Translations under genes and position numbers: made by a program
Assembly (NCBI GenBank): GCA_944390285.1
Contig: CALXPN010000004.1
Span: 79,807 to 143,806, forward strand
DNA: 64,000 bases
From: an uncultured Clostridia bacterium
GTDB lineage: Bacteria; Bacillota; Clostridia; TANB77; CAG-508
Reading direction: 5' to 3'
Part shown: positions 41,462-50,341 of the stretch, piece by piece
Layout: each line of letters begins with the position of its first letter
How positions within the stretch are numbered: position 1 is the stretch's first letter
The notes under the pieces: generated by a model
The model's database searches: none
What the model saw: only the letters and a program-made list of their open reading frames with translations
Told to the model about the DNA's origin: nothing

Positions 41462-43042
41462 TTAATATTTTTCAGTATTTTCAATGGTTTGCTGGATTTG
41501 ATTTTTATTTATCATTTTCATTACAAAAACACATAAAACATATATTATAATAGCAATTACAATAGAATTTATTGTACAAATATTATAATTTATATTTTTT
41601 AAGATTAAAAATTTATATACATTTAATGAAACTATACTCATTATTATACTTGCTATAATTGGTTTTATAAAATAATTTATTAATTTTAATCTTAATTCTA
41701 TTTTTCGTGTTAAAGCTATATAAACAATAATAAAAGAAGTAATTGATGAAAAAATATTTCCTAAAACAGCTCCTTTTTCGTATATTCCAGAAATAGGTAT
41801 AAAGATAATATTTGAAATAGTTTTTACAATAACACCTGCCATTGCAGAATATACAGGAATACTGTTTTCTCCAAGTCCTTGCAAAGCTCCATTTATTGTT
41901 TGAGTAAGAAGTGAAAATACTAGATAAATAGATGCTAAACTTAACAGTTCATATCCATTATTTGCATTTGGAAATAATAAATTAAAAATTTGTTTAGAGT
42001 ATAAAAATATTCCAAATGTTGCAGGAACAGCAATAATTACAGTTATAAGTACAGAGAATTTTATTTTTTCTACTATTCCTTCTATATCATTTATAACTTT
42101 TCTTTTTGATATTTCTGGAATTATCGCTGTTGCAATAGCTATATTAAATGACAATGGTAATGTCATTATTATATCTACTTTTGAACTTAATATACCATAT
42201 TTTTTTATCGCATTTTCCTCTCCTATTATTTTTTTTAAAATTTTTACAACTGTAATTGAATCTATATTTTTTCCTAATGAATTTAAAATAGCACTTATTG
42301 TCATTGGAATAGAAATTTTTAAAATCTTTTTTATTATATTGGAAATTCTTTCTCTTGGATAATATATTTCATTTAAATCGAGTTTTTTATTCTTAATTTT
42401 ATAATACTTTCTTATTATATACATTAAACTAAAAAAAGTTGCAAAAGTTGTTGCTAGATTTGCAACTCCAGCCATAGCTTCTGTATTATTATCTGTAAGT
42501 CTTGAAACAATTTCTACAAATATAATTGTTAAAAAACTTTTTAAAACTTGTTCAAAAAATTGAGATTTAGCTGTTAAATATATTTTACTCTCTCCATTAC
42601 AATATCCTCTTATAACTGATGTAATTGAAACAAAAAATATTGCTGGTGAAAGAGCCTTTAAACTTAAAGCAGATTCTGGTATCTCTAAAATTTTATTTGC
42701 AATAATTGTAGAAAATGTAAATAAAAAAATACAACCTATAAAACCAATTGCTGAAAAAAGCAAAACAGAAATTTGAAACACTCTTTTTTCATTCAGATAA
42801 TCTTTTGCCATATTTTTTTCAGATATAATTTTTGAAATTGCATTAGGAACACCTATTGATGAAATAGTAAGAAGTAAAGCATATATTTGGTATCCACTCA
42901 TATATATAGCATTTCCCTCATCACCAAAACCAGACTTATTTGTTATATATAAACTATATGCTACTCCAAAAATTTTTATCAAAATTTGTGAAATTACAAG
43001 TGATAATATTCCATCTATGAATTCTGTTTTTTTTATTTTCAA
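41462..43042 (-). CDS. MOP-superfamily lipid flippase, SpoVB/MurJ-like
   Basis: A 526-residue membrane protein with about 14 helices, of the Polysacc_synt/MVF group. 'GILSLVISQILIKIFGVAYS' opens the first helix, 'SSIGVPNAISKIISE' is the usual second-helix end, and 'GENSIPVYSAMAGVIVKTISN' belongs to the second half. Such proteins flip lipid-linked precursors. In spore formers the group includes SpoVB (cortex) and YtgP/MurJ-like housekeeping flippases, and I cannot separate the two from sequence. It is divergent from the TraG-like gene. Confidence 0.82.
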   Translation of the reverse strand: MKIKKTEFIDGILSLVISQILIKIFGVAYSLYITNKSGFGDEGNAIYMSGYQIYALLLTISSIGVPNAISKIISEKNMAKDYLNEKRVFQISVLLFSAIGFIGCIFLFTFSTIIANKILEIPESALSLKALSPAIFFVSITSVIRGYCNGESKIYLTAKSQFFEQVLKSFLTIIFVEIVSRLTDNNTEAMAGVANLATTFATFFSLMYIIRKYYKIKNKKLDLNEIYYPRERISNIIKKILKISIPMTISAILNSLGKNIDSITVVKILKKIIGEENAIKKYGILSSKVDIIMTLPLSFNIAIATAIIPEISKRKVINDIEGIVEKIKFSVLITVIIAVPATFGIFLYSKQIFNLLFPNANNGYELLSLASIYLVFSLLTQTINGALQGLGENSIPVYSAMAGVIVKTISNIIFIPISGIYEKGAVLGNIFSSITSFIIVYIALTRKIELRLKLINYFIKPIIASIIMSIVSLNVYKFLILKNINYNICTINSIVIAIIIYVLCVFVMKMINKNQIQQTIENTEKY

Positions 43043-43263
43043 GACTCTTGATTCCTCTCTTTCATAATAATTGTATTAAATTTTAAATTATATATTCATA
43101 AAAATATTTATGGTTTTTATTAAAATTTTATAAAAAAATATTATTAAAAAAGAAAGTCTTAAATCTTACGGAAAATCAGCTTTTTTTCTTCAAAATACTT
43201 GATTTTTTTCCAATTTTGTTAGATAATATATATGTATAATTTTGTAGTAAGGATATTTGAATT

Positions 43264-43647
43264 ATGGTAGTAATGAAATATATAGATAAATTTTTAAAAC
43301 TTTTAAAAACAGATAGAAATACATTTGCAACATATGTATTAACAATGATTTCCATATATATATGTGTAGATAGAATTATGGAAATTTTATTAATTATGTT
43401 TTCTGGACTATCTGTTGCTTATTGGGGACCTATAAAATATACACTTGCACTTGCATGCCCTATATTTGCTTTTTATTTTTCATTTGCATCTAAATTTGCA
43501 ACAGATAAATATACAAAAGAATCATTTTTTTATGTATACACAGTTGCTTTGTATATAGTCGGAATTTCTATGCTTGTGCAATGGGTAAATGAGCTTCGGT
43601 TGGCTAATGTTATTTTCAGTGCCAAACTATTCTTATATAATAGCTAA
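43264..43647 (+). CDS. N-terminal membrane part of a split VirD4/TraG-like protein
   Basis: A 127-codon frame with three predicted membrane helices (about 20-45, 55-75 and 85-105) that stops inside the beginning of the following ATPase frame. The shared region (43589-43647) reads as a hydrophobic helix in the second frame ('FGWLMLFSVPNYSYIIANF') but as an ordinary polar tail here ('ELRLANVIFSAKLF'). The natural product is probably one protein with this part as its membrane domain. Either a +1 shift near 43585-43590, a lost or gained base, or two coupled genes would explain the layout. AAGGAT lies nine bases before the ATG. Confidence 0.65.
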   Translation: MVVMKYIDKFLKLLKTDRNTFATYVLTMISIYICVDRIMEILLIMFSGLSVAYWGPIKYTLALACPIFAFYFSFASKFATDKYTKESFFYVYTVALYIVGISMLVQWVNELRLANVIFSAKLFLYNS

Positions 43648-45616
43648 TTTTATGGATTTAATAAAACCTGCTTTTTCGGCTTTTGCTTGGTATATACCTG
43701 TTTGTACATTTTTCCCATTATTTAAATGGTTATACACAGTTGTTTATGATACATTATATATTAGAGAATCTATTTGGGATTATGGTGGTATAGATTTATC
43801 AGATAAATCTGTTGGAATGGGACCATATACTTGTGAAATGTTTATAGCAAAAGACAGAGAAACTGGTAAAGTTGTTAAAACTCCAGAAGCTAGAAGATTT
43901 GAATCTACATTAGTTGTTGGTGTATCTGGTTCTGGAAAAACATCTATGGTTTTTGAACCAATGATTGCAAGAGATATGGAGAAAAAATATTTCTTTAAAG
44001 AAACCTCAAAAGAATTAGGATATACTGCATTAAAAACACATATTGCCACATTAAATACACCTTATTCTAATGATTATATTAATGAAAACTTTTCTTTAAA
44101 TATGTTAACACCAGTTCCATCTAAAGAAAAAGTATTTAAAGCATATTTTTCAAAACTTATTTATAATTATGATGGATCTAATACAGTATATAAAAATTTA
44201 GGAATCACATATATGGCACCAGATTATGAATCTGTTGCTCATATGAGAGATGTTGCTAGTAATTTCGGTATAAAATATCATATTATAGACCCTAATGATA
44301 GTTCTTCTATAGGTTTAAATCCATTTACATATGAAGATCCTATTAAAACTTCAATTGCAATATCTTCTATCATAAAAAGAATGTATGCTTCTGAAGATAG
44401 AGAAGATATGAGTAATCATGATGAAGCATTTATGGAGAATGTAGTTACTCAAGCTATAGAAAACTTAGTATTAATGCTTAAAGAAATGTATCCAATATTA
44501 CATAATGGCGATACTCCAAACTTAGAAGATTTATTAGAATTATTAAATGATTTTGATTTAATTGAGGATATGGCAGAGCAAATGAGAGCAAATCCTGAAC
44601 TTGCTCAAAAATATAAAATACAATTAGGATATTTTAAGAAAACATTCTATAAAACTGCCCAAGGAAGAGAAGAAACAGCAAGATATTTACAAGCATCTGC
44701 TGCTCAAATTGAAAATATGCTTAGATATCCAGGTGTTAAAAACATTTTATGTAACAGAGTAAACAATTTAAATTATGACAAAGCACTTGCAAATGGTGAT
44801 GTTACACTAGTATGTACAAGACGTGGAGATTTAGGTGCTAGTATTCATAAAGCATTTGGTCTATTCTTTATATTATTAATGCAACAATCTGTACTTTCAA
44901 GACCAGGAAATGAAAAAACTAGAATTCCTCATTTTCTTTATATTGATGAATTTCCTCCATTTGTTTGTAAAGCAACTGAAGATATATTCACATTATATAG
45001 AAAATATAGAGTTGGAACAATTATATCTGCTCAAAACTTATCTCAATTTGGTGTAAAAAATGATTATAATTTTAGGCAAACTTTACTTGCAAACTGTACA
45101 ACAAAAATCGTATTTGGTAATAATACACCAGAAGATAATGAATGGTGGGAAAAAGAATTAGGAGATAAAAGACGTTGGATGTTTACACATGATTATAAAA
45201 CAGATCAAGGTAAATATGACTCTACATATAAATCTATAAAATGGCAATGGATTCCAAACTATAAAGCTGGTAAAGTTCAAGCTCTTAAATTTAAAATGAT
45301 TATATACAAAACTAAAGACTTAAAAGGAAAATCTTTAGTAGGTCAAGCAAAAATAGATTTTATGGAATCAAGATATAAAGAAAAACAAAAAATTAAAATA
45401 TATGATTTTGATAGATTCGCAAAGGCATCAGGAAATCATAATCCAGCAGAAGATTATTCTTCAAGAAAAAATAAATTTGATTTTCAACATATATTTACTA
45501 ATTTAAATGAAACTGATGAAGAAATAGATCCAATCCAAAAAAATACCACAGACTCTAATTATAAATTCGATGGTGAAGATCCAATTGCAAACTTTAATTC
45601 AAATAAAAATAATTAA
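43589..45616 (+). CDS. VirD4/TraG-type coupling ATPase (TraD/TraG superfamily)
   Basis: A 675-codon frame containing the P-loop 'VVGVSGSGKTSMVFEPM' (about 109-125), a large all-alpha insertion, and Walker B 'FLYIDEFPPFVCKATED' (about 447-463). The sensor region 'VGTIISAQNLSQFG' is followed by 'ANCTTKIVFGNNTPED', the order of VirD4/TraG coupling proteins that pump DNA or protein substrates at the membrane. A helix pair (about 5-50) precedes the ATPase. The ATG directly follows TAA in its own frame and has only a weak ribosome site, so translation probably depends on the upstream frame. No relaxase, VirB4 or integrase is next to it. Confidence 0.82.
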   Translation: MSFGWLMLFSVPNYSYIIANFMDLIKPAFSAFAWYIPVCTFFPLFKWLYTVVYDTLYIRESIWDYGGIDLSDKSVGMGPYTCEMFIAKDRETGKVVKTPEARRFESTLVVGVSGSGKTSMVFEPMIARDMEKKYFFKETSKELGYTALKTHIATLNTPYSNDYINENFSLNMLTPVPSKEKVFKAYFSKLIYNYDGSNTVYKNLGITYMAPDYESVAHMRDVASNFGIKYHIIDPNDSSSIGLNPFTYEDPIKTSIAISSIIKRMYASEDREDMSNHDEAFMENVVTQAIENLVLMLKEMYPILHNGDTPNLEDLLELLNDFDLIEDMAEQMRANPELAQKYKIQLGYFKKTFYKTAQGREETARYLQASAAQIENMLRYPGVKNILCNRVNNLNYDKALANGDVTLVCTRRGDLGASIHKAFGLFFILLMQQSVLSRPGNEKTRIPHFLYIDEFPPFVCKATEDIFTLYRKYRVGTIISAQNLSQFGVKNDYNFRQTLLANCTTKIVFGNNTPEDNEWWEKELGDKRRWMFTHDYKTDQGKYDSTYKSIKWQWIPNYKAGKVQALKFKMIIYKTKDLKGKSLVGQAKIDFMESRYKEKQKIKIYDFDRFAKASGNHNPAEDYSSRKNKFDFQHIFTNLNETDEEIDPIQKNTTDSNYKFDGEDPIANFNSNKNN

Positions 45617-45621
45617 TAAAA

Positions 45622-45662
45622 AAATAAATCCTAGTTATTAAAAATAACTAGGATTTATTTTT
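45622..45662. terminator. two-way terminator between the TraG-like and Replic_Relax-like genes
   Basis: AAATAAATCCTAGTTATT pairs perfectly with AATAACTAGGATTTATTT around three bases, with T tracts on both strands. Confidence 0.9.
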
Positions 45663-45666
45663 TATA

Positions 45667-46602
45667 TTATTCTAAGATTTTAAATTCAACATTATGAGCT
45701 GAAAATCTTCCAGTAGATTCATTTTTTACAAATTCTGTTAAAGATTTATCTAAAGATTCTGCATTTTGTTTTAAATCTGTTGTAAAATAAATTTTAATTT
45801 TTTCTAATTCCAATTTATTTTTAACAATAACTTTAAAAGTTTCCACCATATGTTTATCATCTTCACAAAGTAAAATTAATTGTGGTCTAGATTCATATCC
45901 AGAATCAAATGGAACAAAATTTTCTAAGAAATCTTTATATAATCTCATTCTATCAGCAAACTTTGTTTCCCAATCTTCTTCTCTTCTTACAGCCTCAAAT
46001 ATCAAGCTTAAAGATTTTCCAGCTTTTGAAATTTTTACTTCTCCATGAGCTTTAAAAGTTTTTCCATTTACTTTTGCTGTAATAGTTGGTTTTACTGTAT
46101 ATTTATCAAAATTTTTAGCTTTTCTCATATATGCTATTATAACTTGGTTTCCTGCTAATCTTTTTTTAATTAAAGAAGCTGGTTTTGTATTATCTGTGGG
46201 TTGCCATTTACATTCTACTTCTTTTGAATTTAAAAGATATTTTCCCATCTTTTCCATACAATAAATTCTATATATACCTTTTCCCTCTTCTGATGTGAAA
46301 TAATATCTTGTTAATATTTTAGTTTTTACTAATTGCTCTAATTTTGTGTTTAATTTGTCTTGTGATTTAATTTCAACCCCTTTATGTCTTAATATTTGAA
46401 AAATTTGTCTTGAAGTTAAAAATTCAAATTCATTTACTAAATCTAGTATTTTGAAATGCACATCTGATATATGGCCTAAATTAATTTTGTGAATTATCTG
46501 ATTTATAGACACATAGCCATCCTTTCCATCAAATGTTTTTATTTCTCCTTCTCTAATAGCAAAAGGAGAAACGGTAGTTTTAATTTCTTGATCTTCTACC
46601 AT
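45667..46602 (-). CDS. Replic_Relax-like protein (winged helix plus nuclease-like domain)
   Basis: A 311-residue protein. After a 30-residue leader, 'LDLVNEFEFLTSRQIFQILRH' and 'DKLNTKLEQLVKTKILTRYY' form a winged-helix unit. The C-terminal half ('LIFEAVRREEDWETKFADRM', 'PQLILLCEDDKHMVETFKVI') fits the Replic_Relax (plasmid replication-relaxation) family, often found with conjugative ATPases. It faces the TraG-like gene across a shared terminator. AAGGAGG precedes the ATG, 13 bases after the S1 gene direction upstream neighbour ends. A DNA-binding role is likely; nuclease activity is not shown. Confidence 0.6.
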   Translation of the reverse strand: MVEDQEIKTTVSPFAIREGEIKTFDGKDGYVSINQIIHKINLGHISDVHFKILDLVNEFEFLTSRQIFQILRHKGVEIKSQDKLNTKLEQLVKTKILTRYYFTSEEGKGIYRIYCMEKMGKYLLNSKEVECKWQPTDNTKPASLIKKRLAGNQVIIAYMRKAKNFDKYTVKPTITAKVNGKTFKAHGEVKISKAGKSLSLIFEAVRREEDWETKFADRMRLYKDFLENFVPFDSGYESRPQLILLCEDDKHMVETFKVIVKNKLELEKIKIYFTTDLKQNAESLDKSLTEFVKNESTGRFSAHNVEFKILE

Positions 46603-46615
46603 CTTAAAAACCTCC

Positions 46616-47419
46616 TTAAATAATTAAAAGTTTAATTTTTTTTCTTTCTTTTATAATTTTTTTAATGTAAACCTTAACTTTTTGTCCATATGAAAAACCT
46701 TCTTTATATTCTGCAAGCCCTACTAAGTTTGGTTTTAGTTCAATAAAAATTCCATTTTTAAATTTATCAGCTTCTTTTACAATTCCATCTACAACTGTTT
46801 TTTCTGTATAGTCTTTAATATTCTCATCCCAATCTCCAAGAAGCTCTTTATAAGACAAAACAATTTTATCAGTTTCCTTATCAATAGATTTTATCATAAC
46901 ATTAATCTTTTGTCCAATATAAAATCTTTCTTCTGGTGATTTAATTCTTGAAACAGATATATCTTCAATATGAAGAAGTCCTACAACTCCTCCTCCAATT
47001 TCAACAAATGCACCAAATTTTCTCATATTTTTAACAATACCATTTACTATCATTCCTGGTCTTAACTCGTTTTTAGCCCAATTTAAAGCTTCCTTTTGTA
47101 CTTCTTTTCTTGAAAGTAATACATTAGTATCGTCATATATTTCTTTTATTTTAAATTGAACAAAATTATTAATTTTATTTTTGCATATACCAGGACTACA
47201 AAATCCAAACTCATCTGTATTTATGTTTTCTACTTCATTTCTTGGAATTATTCCTTTAATATTGTTTCCTAAATTAATATGCAAATTAAAATTTGAGTCA
47301 CAATCTTCTACATAACCTTGGAGTGTTTCATTATTACTTAATGCTTTTTTTATTACTGCATTATTAAATTCTTCTTTAGTATCAATCCACCCCTCAGGAA
47401 TAAATTTCTGATATTCCAT
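46616..47419 (-). CDS. S1-domain RNA-binding protein
   Basis: A 267-residue protein with three OB-fold units. The first is degenerate (about 30-105, 'LQGYVEDCDSNFNLHINLG'). The central one is a canonical S1 domain (about 120-190, 'GMIVNGIVKNMRKFGAFVEIGGGVVGLLH'-like, with 'KFGAFVEIG' as its core), and the C-terminal one is weaker ('VDGIVKEADKFKNGIFIEL'). It resembles the short S1-like proteins of Clostridia that replace part of ribosomal protein S1, or the IspH-linked S1 proteins. It may bind mRNA on the ribosome. It follows the RsuA-type gene. Confidence 0.8.
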   Translation of the reverse strand: MEYQKFIPEGWIDTKEEFNNAVIKKALSNNETLQGYVEDCDSNFNLHINLGNNIKGIIPRNEVENINTDEFGFCSPGICKNKINNFVQFKIKEIYDDTNVLLSRKEVQKEALNWAKNELRPGMIVNGIVKNMRKFGAFVEIGGGVVGLLHIEDISVSRIKSPEERFYIGQKINVMIKSIDKETDKIVLSYKELLGDWDENIKDYTEKTVVDGIVKEADKFKNGIFIELKPNLVGLAEYKEGFSYGQKVKVYIKKIIKERKKIKLLII

Positions 47420-47449
47420 AGTTTTCTCCTCTTTTGTATTTCACTAAAA

Positions 47450-48169
47450 TTATTTTAAAAGTTCACTTATTTCAGTTTCTTTCAAATATCTCCATGTACC
47501 TATTTTTAAATCTTTTACATTTATATTGCCAATTTTTGACCTATGTAGAGCTAAAACTTTTTTTCCTATCGCATTACACATTTTTCTAACTTGTCTATTT
47601 TTACCTTCATGTATTGTAATTTCTATTCTAGATATATTTTTCTCTTTTTCTATTTTTAATATTTTAACTTTAGCTGGTTTTGTTTTGTAATCATTATCTA
47701 TTATAACACCTGATTGTAATTTTTCAATATCTTCATTAGATACAATCCCAGAAATTGTTACATTATAAGTTTTATTTATTTCATGTTTTGGATGTGTTAC
47801 TTTATAAACAAACTCTCCATCATTTGTCAAAATTAAAGCACCTGATGTATACATATCTAATCTACCTACTGGAACAATTCTTTCTTTTAACTTTATTAAG
47901 TCTAACACAGTTTCTCTTCCAAACTGATCCTTTGAAGAAGTAACTACACCTATTGGTTTATTTAGCAATATATATGTATATTTATCTACATTATTTTTTA
48001 TAATTTTACCATTATACTCTATTTTATCTTTTTGAGAATCTACTTTAGTTCCAAGTATTGCAATTTCTCCGTTTACCTTAACTTTTTTTTCTTTTATTAA
48101 TTCTTCACATTTTCTTCTAGAAGCTATACCGCAATCTGCTAAAAACTTTTGAAGTCTAATTTTCTCCAT
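47450..48169 (-). CDS. RsuA/RluB-family 16S/23S rRNA pseudouridine synthase
   Basis: A 239-residue enzyme: S4 RNA-binding domain at 1-48 ('RLQKFLADCGIASRRKCEEL'), then the catalytic domain with 'PVGRLDMYTSGALILTND' (Asp in GRLD is the nucleophile) and 'EGKNRQVRKMCNAIGKKV'. The length and S4 domain point to RluB (23S U2605) rather than RsuA. It lies next to a RluD homologue, 30 bases apart from the S1 gene. Confidence 0.9.
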   Translation of the reverse strand: MEKIRLQKFLADCGIASRRKCEELIKEKKVKVNGEIAILGTKVDSQKDKIEYNGKIIKNNVDKYTYILLNKPIGVVTSSKDQFGRETVLDLIKLKERIVPVGRLDMYTSGALILTNDGEFVYKVTHPKHEINKTYNVTISGIVSNEDIEKLQSGVIIDNDYKTKPAKVKILKIEKEKNISRIEITIHEGKNRQVRKMCNAIGKKVLALHRSKIGNINVKDLKIGTWRYLKETEISELLK

Positions 48170-48201
48170 TTTCCTCTCTCCTTAAAGTTTCCAATATATT
48201 T

Positions 48202-49086
48202 TTAAAGTATTCTGGTAAATCTGCTTGCAGTTTTAGTATCTCTCCTGTTCCGAGGATGTGTAAATTCTAGTTTCATACTATGTAACATTTGACCTTCAAC
48301 TCCAAATGGATTTTTTCCATTTGAATATACGCCATCTCCTACAATTGGATATCCAATTTGTGATAAATGTACTCTAATCTGATGTGTCCTTCCTGTTTCA
48401 ATATTCACTTCCAACAAAGTATAATTTTTAAATCGTTCTAAAACTTTTATATGTGTTATAGCATTTTTTCCATTTTTAGATACTGCCATTTTAGTTCTAT
48501 CTTTTGTACTTCTTGCAATCGGCATATCTATTGTTGCCATATTTTCTTTTACTCTTCCTCTCACAAGTGCTATATATGTTTTTTTCACTTCATGATTTTT
48601 AAACTCATTACTAAGATTTATATGTGATTTATCATTTTTAGCTATAATCAAAAGCCCTGAAGTATCTTTATCTAACCTGTGAACAATACCTGGCCTTATC
48701 TCTCCCCCAATTCCTGAAAGTTCATTTTTACATCTTGCCATTACAGCATTAACAAGAGTTCCATTTAAATTTCCATTTCCTGGATGAACTACTAGTCCTT
48801 TTTGTTTATTTACTACTAAAATATCTTTATCTTCATAAACAACATCTAAAGGAATATTTTCAGGTTTTATTTCTATCTCTTTTGGATCAGGTTTTGTAAT
48901 TGTAACTATATCATTTAAATTTAGTTTATATGAAGATTTAGCTTTTTTCCCATTCACTAATATATTTTCTTCATCTATGAGCCTTTGTACTGCCATTCTA
49001 GATATATCTTTATCTTTTAAAGATATTGCTTTATCTAATCTTATTCCAACTAAATCTTCACCTATTTTATAATCTTCTTTTTTCAT
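48202..49086 (-). CDS. rluD: 23S rRNA pseudouridine synthase RluD-type
   Basis: A 294-residue enzyme with S4 domain (about 12-75, 'RLDKAISLKDKDISRMAVQR') and RluA-type catalytic domain: 'GIVHRLDKDTSGLLIIAKND' holds the catalytic Asp, 'NIETGRTHQIRVHLSQIG' the second motif, and 'LHSMKLEFTHP' the third. The order lspA-rluD is common in Firmicutes; here a WecG/TagA-type gene is placed between them. It starts nine bases after that gene's stop. Confidence 0.93.
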   Translation of the reverse strand: MKKEDYKIGEDLVGIRLDKAISLKDKDISRMAVQRLIDEENILVNGKKAKSSYKLNLNDIVTITKPDPKEIEIKPENIPLDVVYEDKDILVVNKQKGLVVHPGNGNLNGTLVNAVMARCKNELSGIGGEIRPGIVHRLDKDTSGLLIIAKNDKSHINLSNEFKNHEVKKTYIALVRGRVKENMATIDMPIARSTKDRTKMAVSKNGKNAITHIKVLERFKNYTLLEVNIETGRTHQIRVHLSQIGYPIVGDGVYSNGKNPFGVEGQMLHSMKLEFTHPRNRRDTKTASRFTRIL

Positions 49087-49094
49087 ATTACCCT

Positions 49095-49850
49095 CTATTT
49101 ATCAAATCTTCCTTTTGTTATATCTTTTGTAAATATAATTTTAATTAAATAAACTGGTAATGCCATCATCCTTTTTATTCTAGTAGGTTGCAAAATCAAT
49201 CTCCAAAGCCACTCTATACCTAATTTCTGAACAATTTTAGGTGCTCTTTTTATTTTTCCTGCTTCATAATCAAAAGTTCCACCTTGTCCTGCTGCTACAT
49301 CAACTTGTAATTCATTTTTATGTTTTGCAATCCATTTTTCTTGAATAGGAGCTCCCATTGCAACAAATAAAACATTAGGTTTTAACTTATTTATTTCATT
49401 TATAACATCTTTTTCCGAATCTTTTTCGAAAAATCCTTCATGATATCCTACAATTTTTATATTTGGAAAATATTTTTTTACATTTTCTGCTGTAAGTTTT
49501 GATACATCATCTTTTCCTCCCAGCAAATAAAAGGTCCACCCTTCTTTTTCTCCAACTTCTAAAATTTTTCTAAAATAAGCTTGTCCTGGTATTCTTTGTT
49601 TAAATTGTTTTTTTTGAAATTTAGCACCAAGCATAACACCAACACTATCTGGTGTTGCAAGATCTGCACTTCTTAAAATATTGTAAAATTCTTGGTCTTT
49701 CTGTGCCATCATTATAAATTCTGTATTTGGTGCTACTATTAATTTACAAGTTTTATTACTGGTTTGTATTAAATTTTTTGTAATTTCTCCTGCTTCATCA
49801 ATATTTATATTATCTATATCGATTCCTAATATTCTTATAGTATTTCGCAA
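49095..49850 (-). CDS. WecG/TagA/CpsF-family glycosyltransferase
   Basis: A 251-residue GT26 enzyme. 'LIVAPNTEFIMMAQKDQEFY' and 'DLATPDSVGVMLGAKF' are the conserved N-terminal motifs, 'RIPGQAYFRKILEVGEKEG' follows, and 'VAMGAPIQEKWIAKHKNEL' plus 'FDYEAGKIKRAPKIVQKLG' close the fold. Members transfer N-acetylmannosamine (TagA, wall teichoic acid linkage) or ManNAcA (WecG) to lipid-linked GlcNAc at the cytoplasmic membrane. No other tag genes are in the window. Start overlaps nothing and lies four bases past the lspA stop. Confidence 0.92.
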   Translation of the reverse strand: MRNTIRILGIDIDNINIDEAGEITKNLIQTSNKTCKLIVAPNTEFIMMAQKDQEFYNILRSADLATPDSVGVMLGAKFQKKQFKQRIPGQAYFRKILEVGEKEGWTFYLLGGKDDVSKLTAENVKKYFPNIKIVGYHEGFFEKDSEKDVINEINKLKPNVLFVAMGAPIQEKWIAKHKNELQVDVAAGQGGTFDYEAGKIKRAPKIVQKLGIEWLWRLILQPTRIKRMMALPVYLIKIIFTKDITKGRFDK

Positions 49851-49854
49851 ATTT

Positions 49855-50301
49855 TCACCTCGTTTTTCTTGAATAATCTATTAAAAATATTATTATTAAA
49901 ATCCAACCTATTACTATAGCAATATCTGCCACATTAAATGTAGGAATTTTATAAATTTTTATAAAATCTATAATACCTTTTCTAAAAATCCTATCAACTA
50001 AATTACTTACTGCCCCTCCAAGAACCATTCCAATAACTATAGTAGTTTTCATATCTATTCTTTCTATTTGATTTTTAACAAAAGTAAGTACTATTGCTAA
50101 AACAAATATTGTAAGAAATATATTTTTAGTATTTCCACTATTGAAACCAAATGCCATTCCTGTATTATTTACTATTTCTAATTTTAAATAATCATTTCCT
50201 ATAGGTTCTTTTAAGAAATTTATAATTAGTATCTTACTTATTTGATCTATAATAACTATAGAAATTAGTAAGATAATCATTACTCTTATTTTCTTTTTCA
50301 A
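49855..50301 (-). CDS. lspA: lipoprotein signal peptidase II
   Basis: A 148-residue membrane protease with four helices. The catalytic aspartates lie in 'SNLVDRIFRKGIIDFI' and 'FNVADIAIVIG', and 'NNTGMAFGFNSG' is the conserved first box. It removes the signal peptide from prolipoproteins after Lgt has acylated the Cys. AGGAGGTCTAGTTTG-type site upstream. Confidence 0.96.
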   Translation of the reverse strand: MKKKIRVMIILLISIVIIDQISKILIINFLKEPIGNDYLKLEIVNNTGMAFGFNSGNTKNIFLTIFVLAIVLTFVKNQIERIDMKTTIVIGMVLGGAVSNLVDRIFRKGIIDFIKIYKIPTFNVADIAIVIGWILIIIFLIDYSRKTR

Positions 50302-50341
50302 ACTAGACCTCCTTAAAATATATTTCTAGTTTTATTATTAT

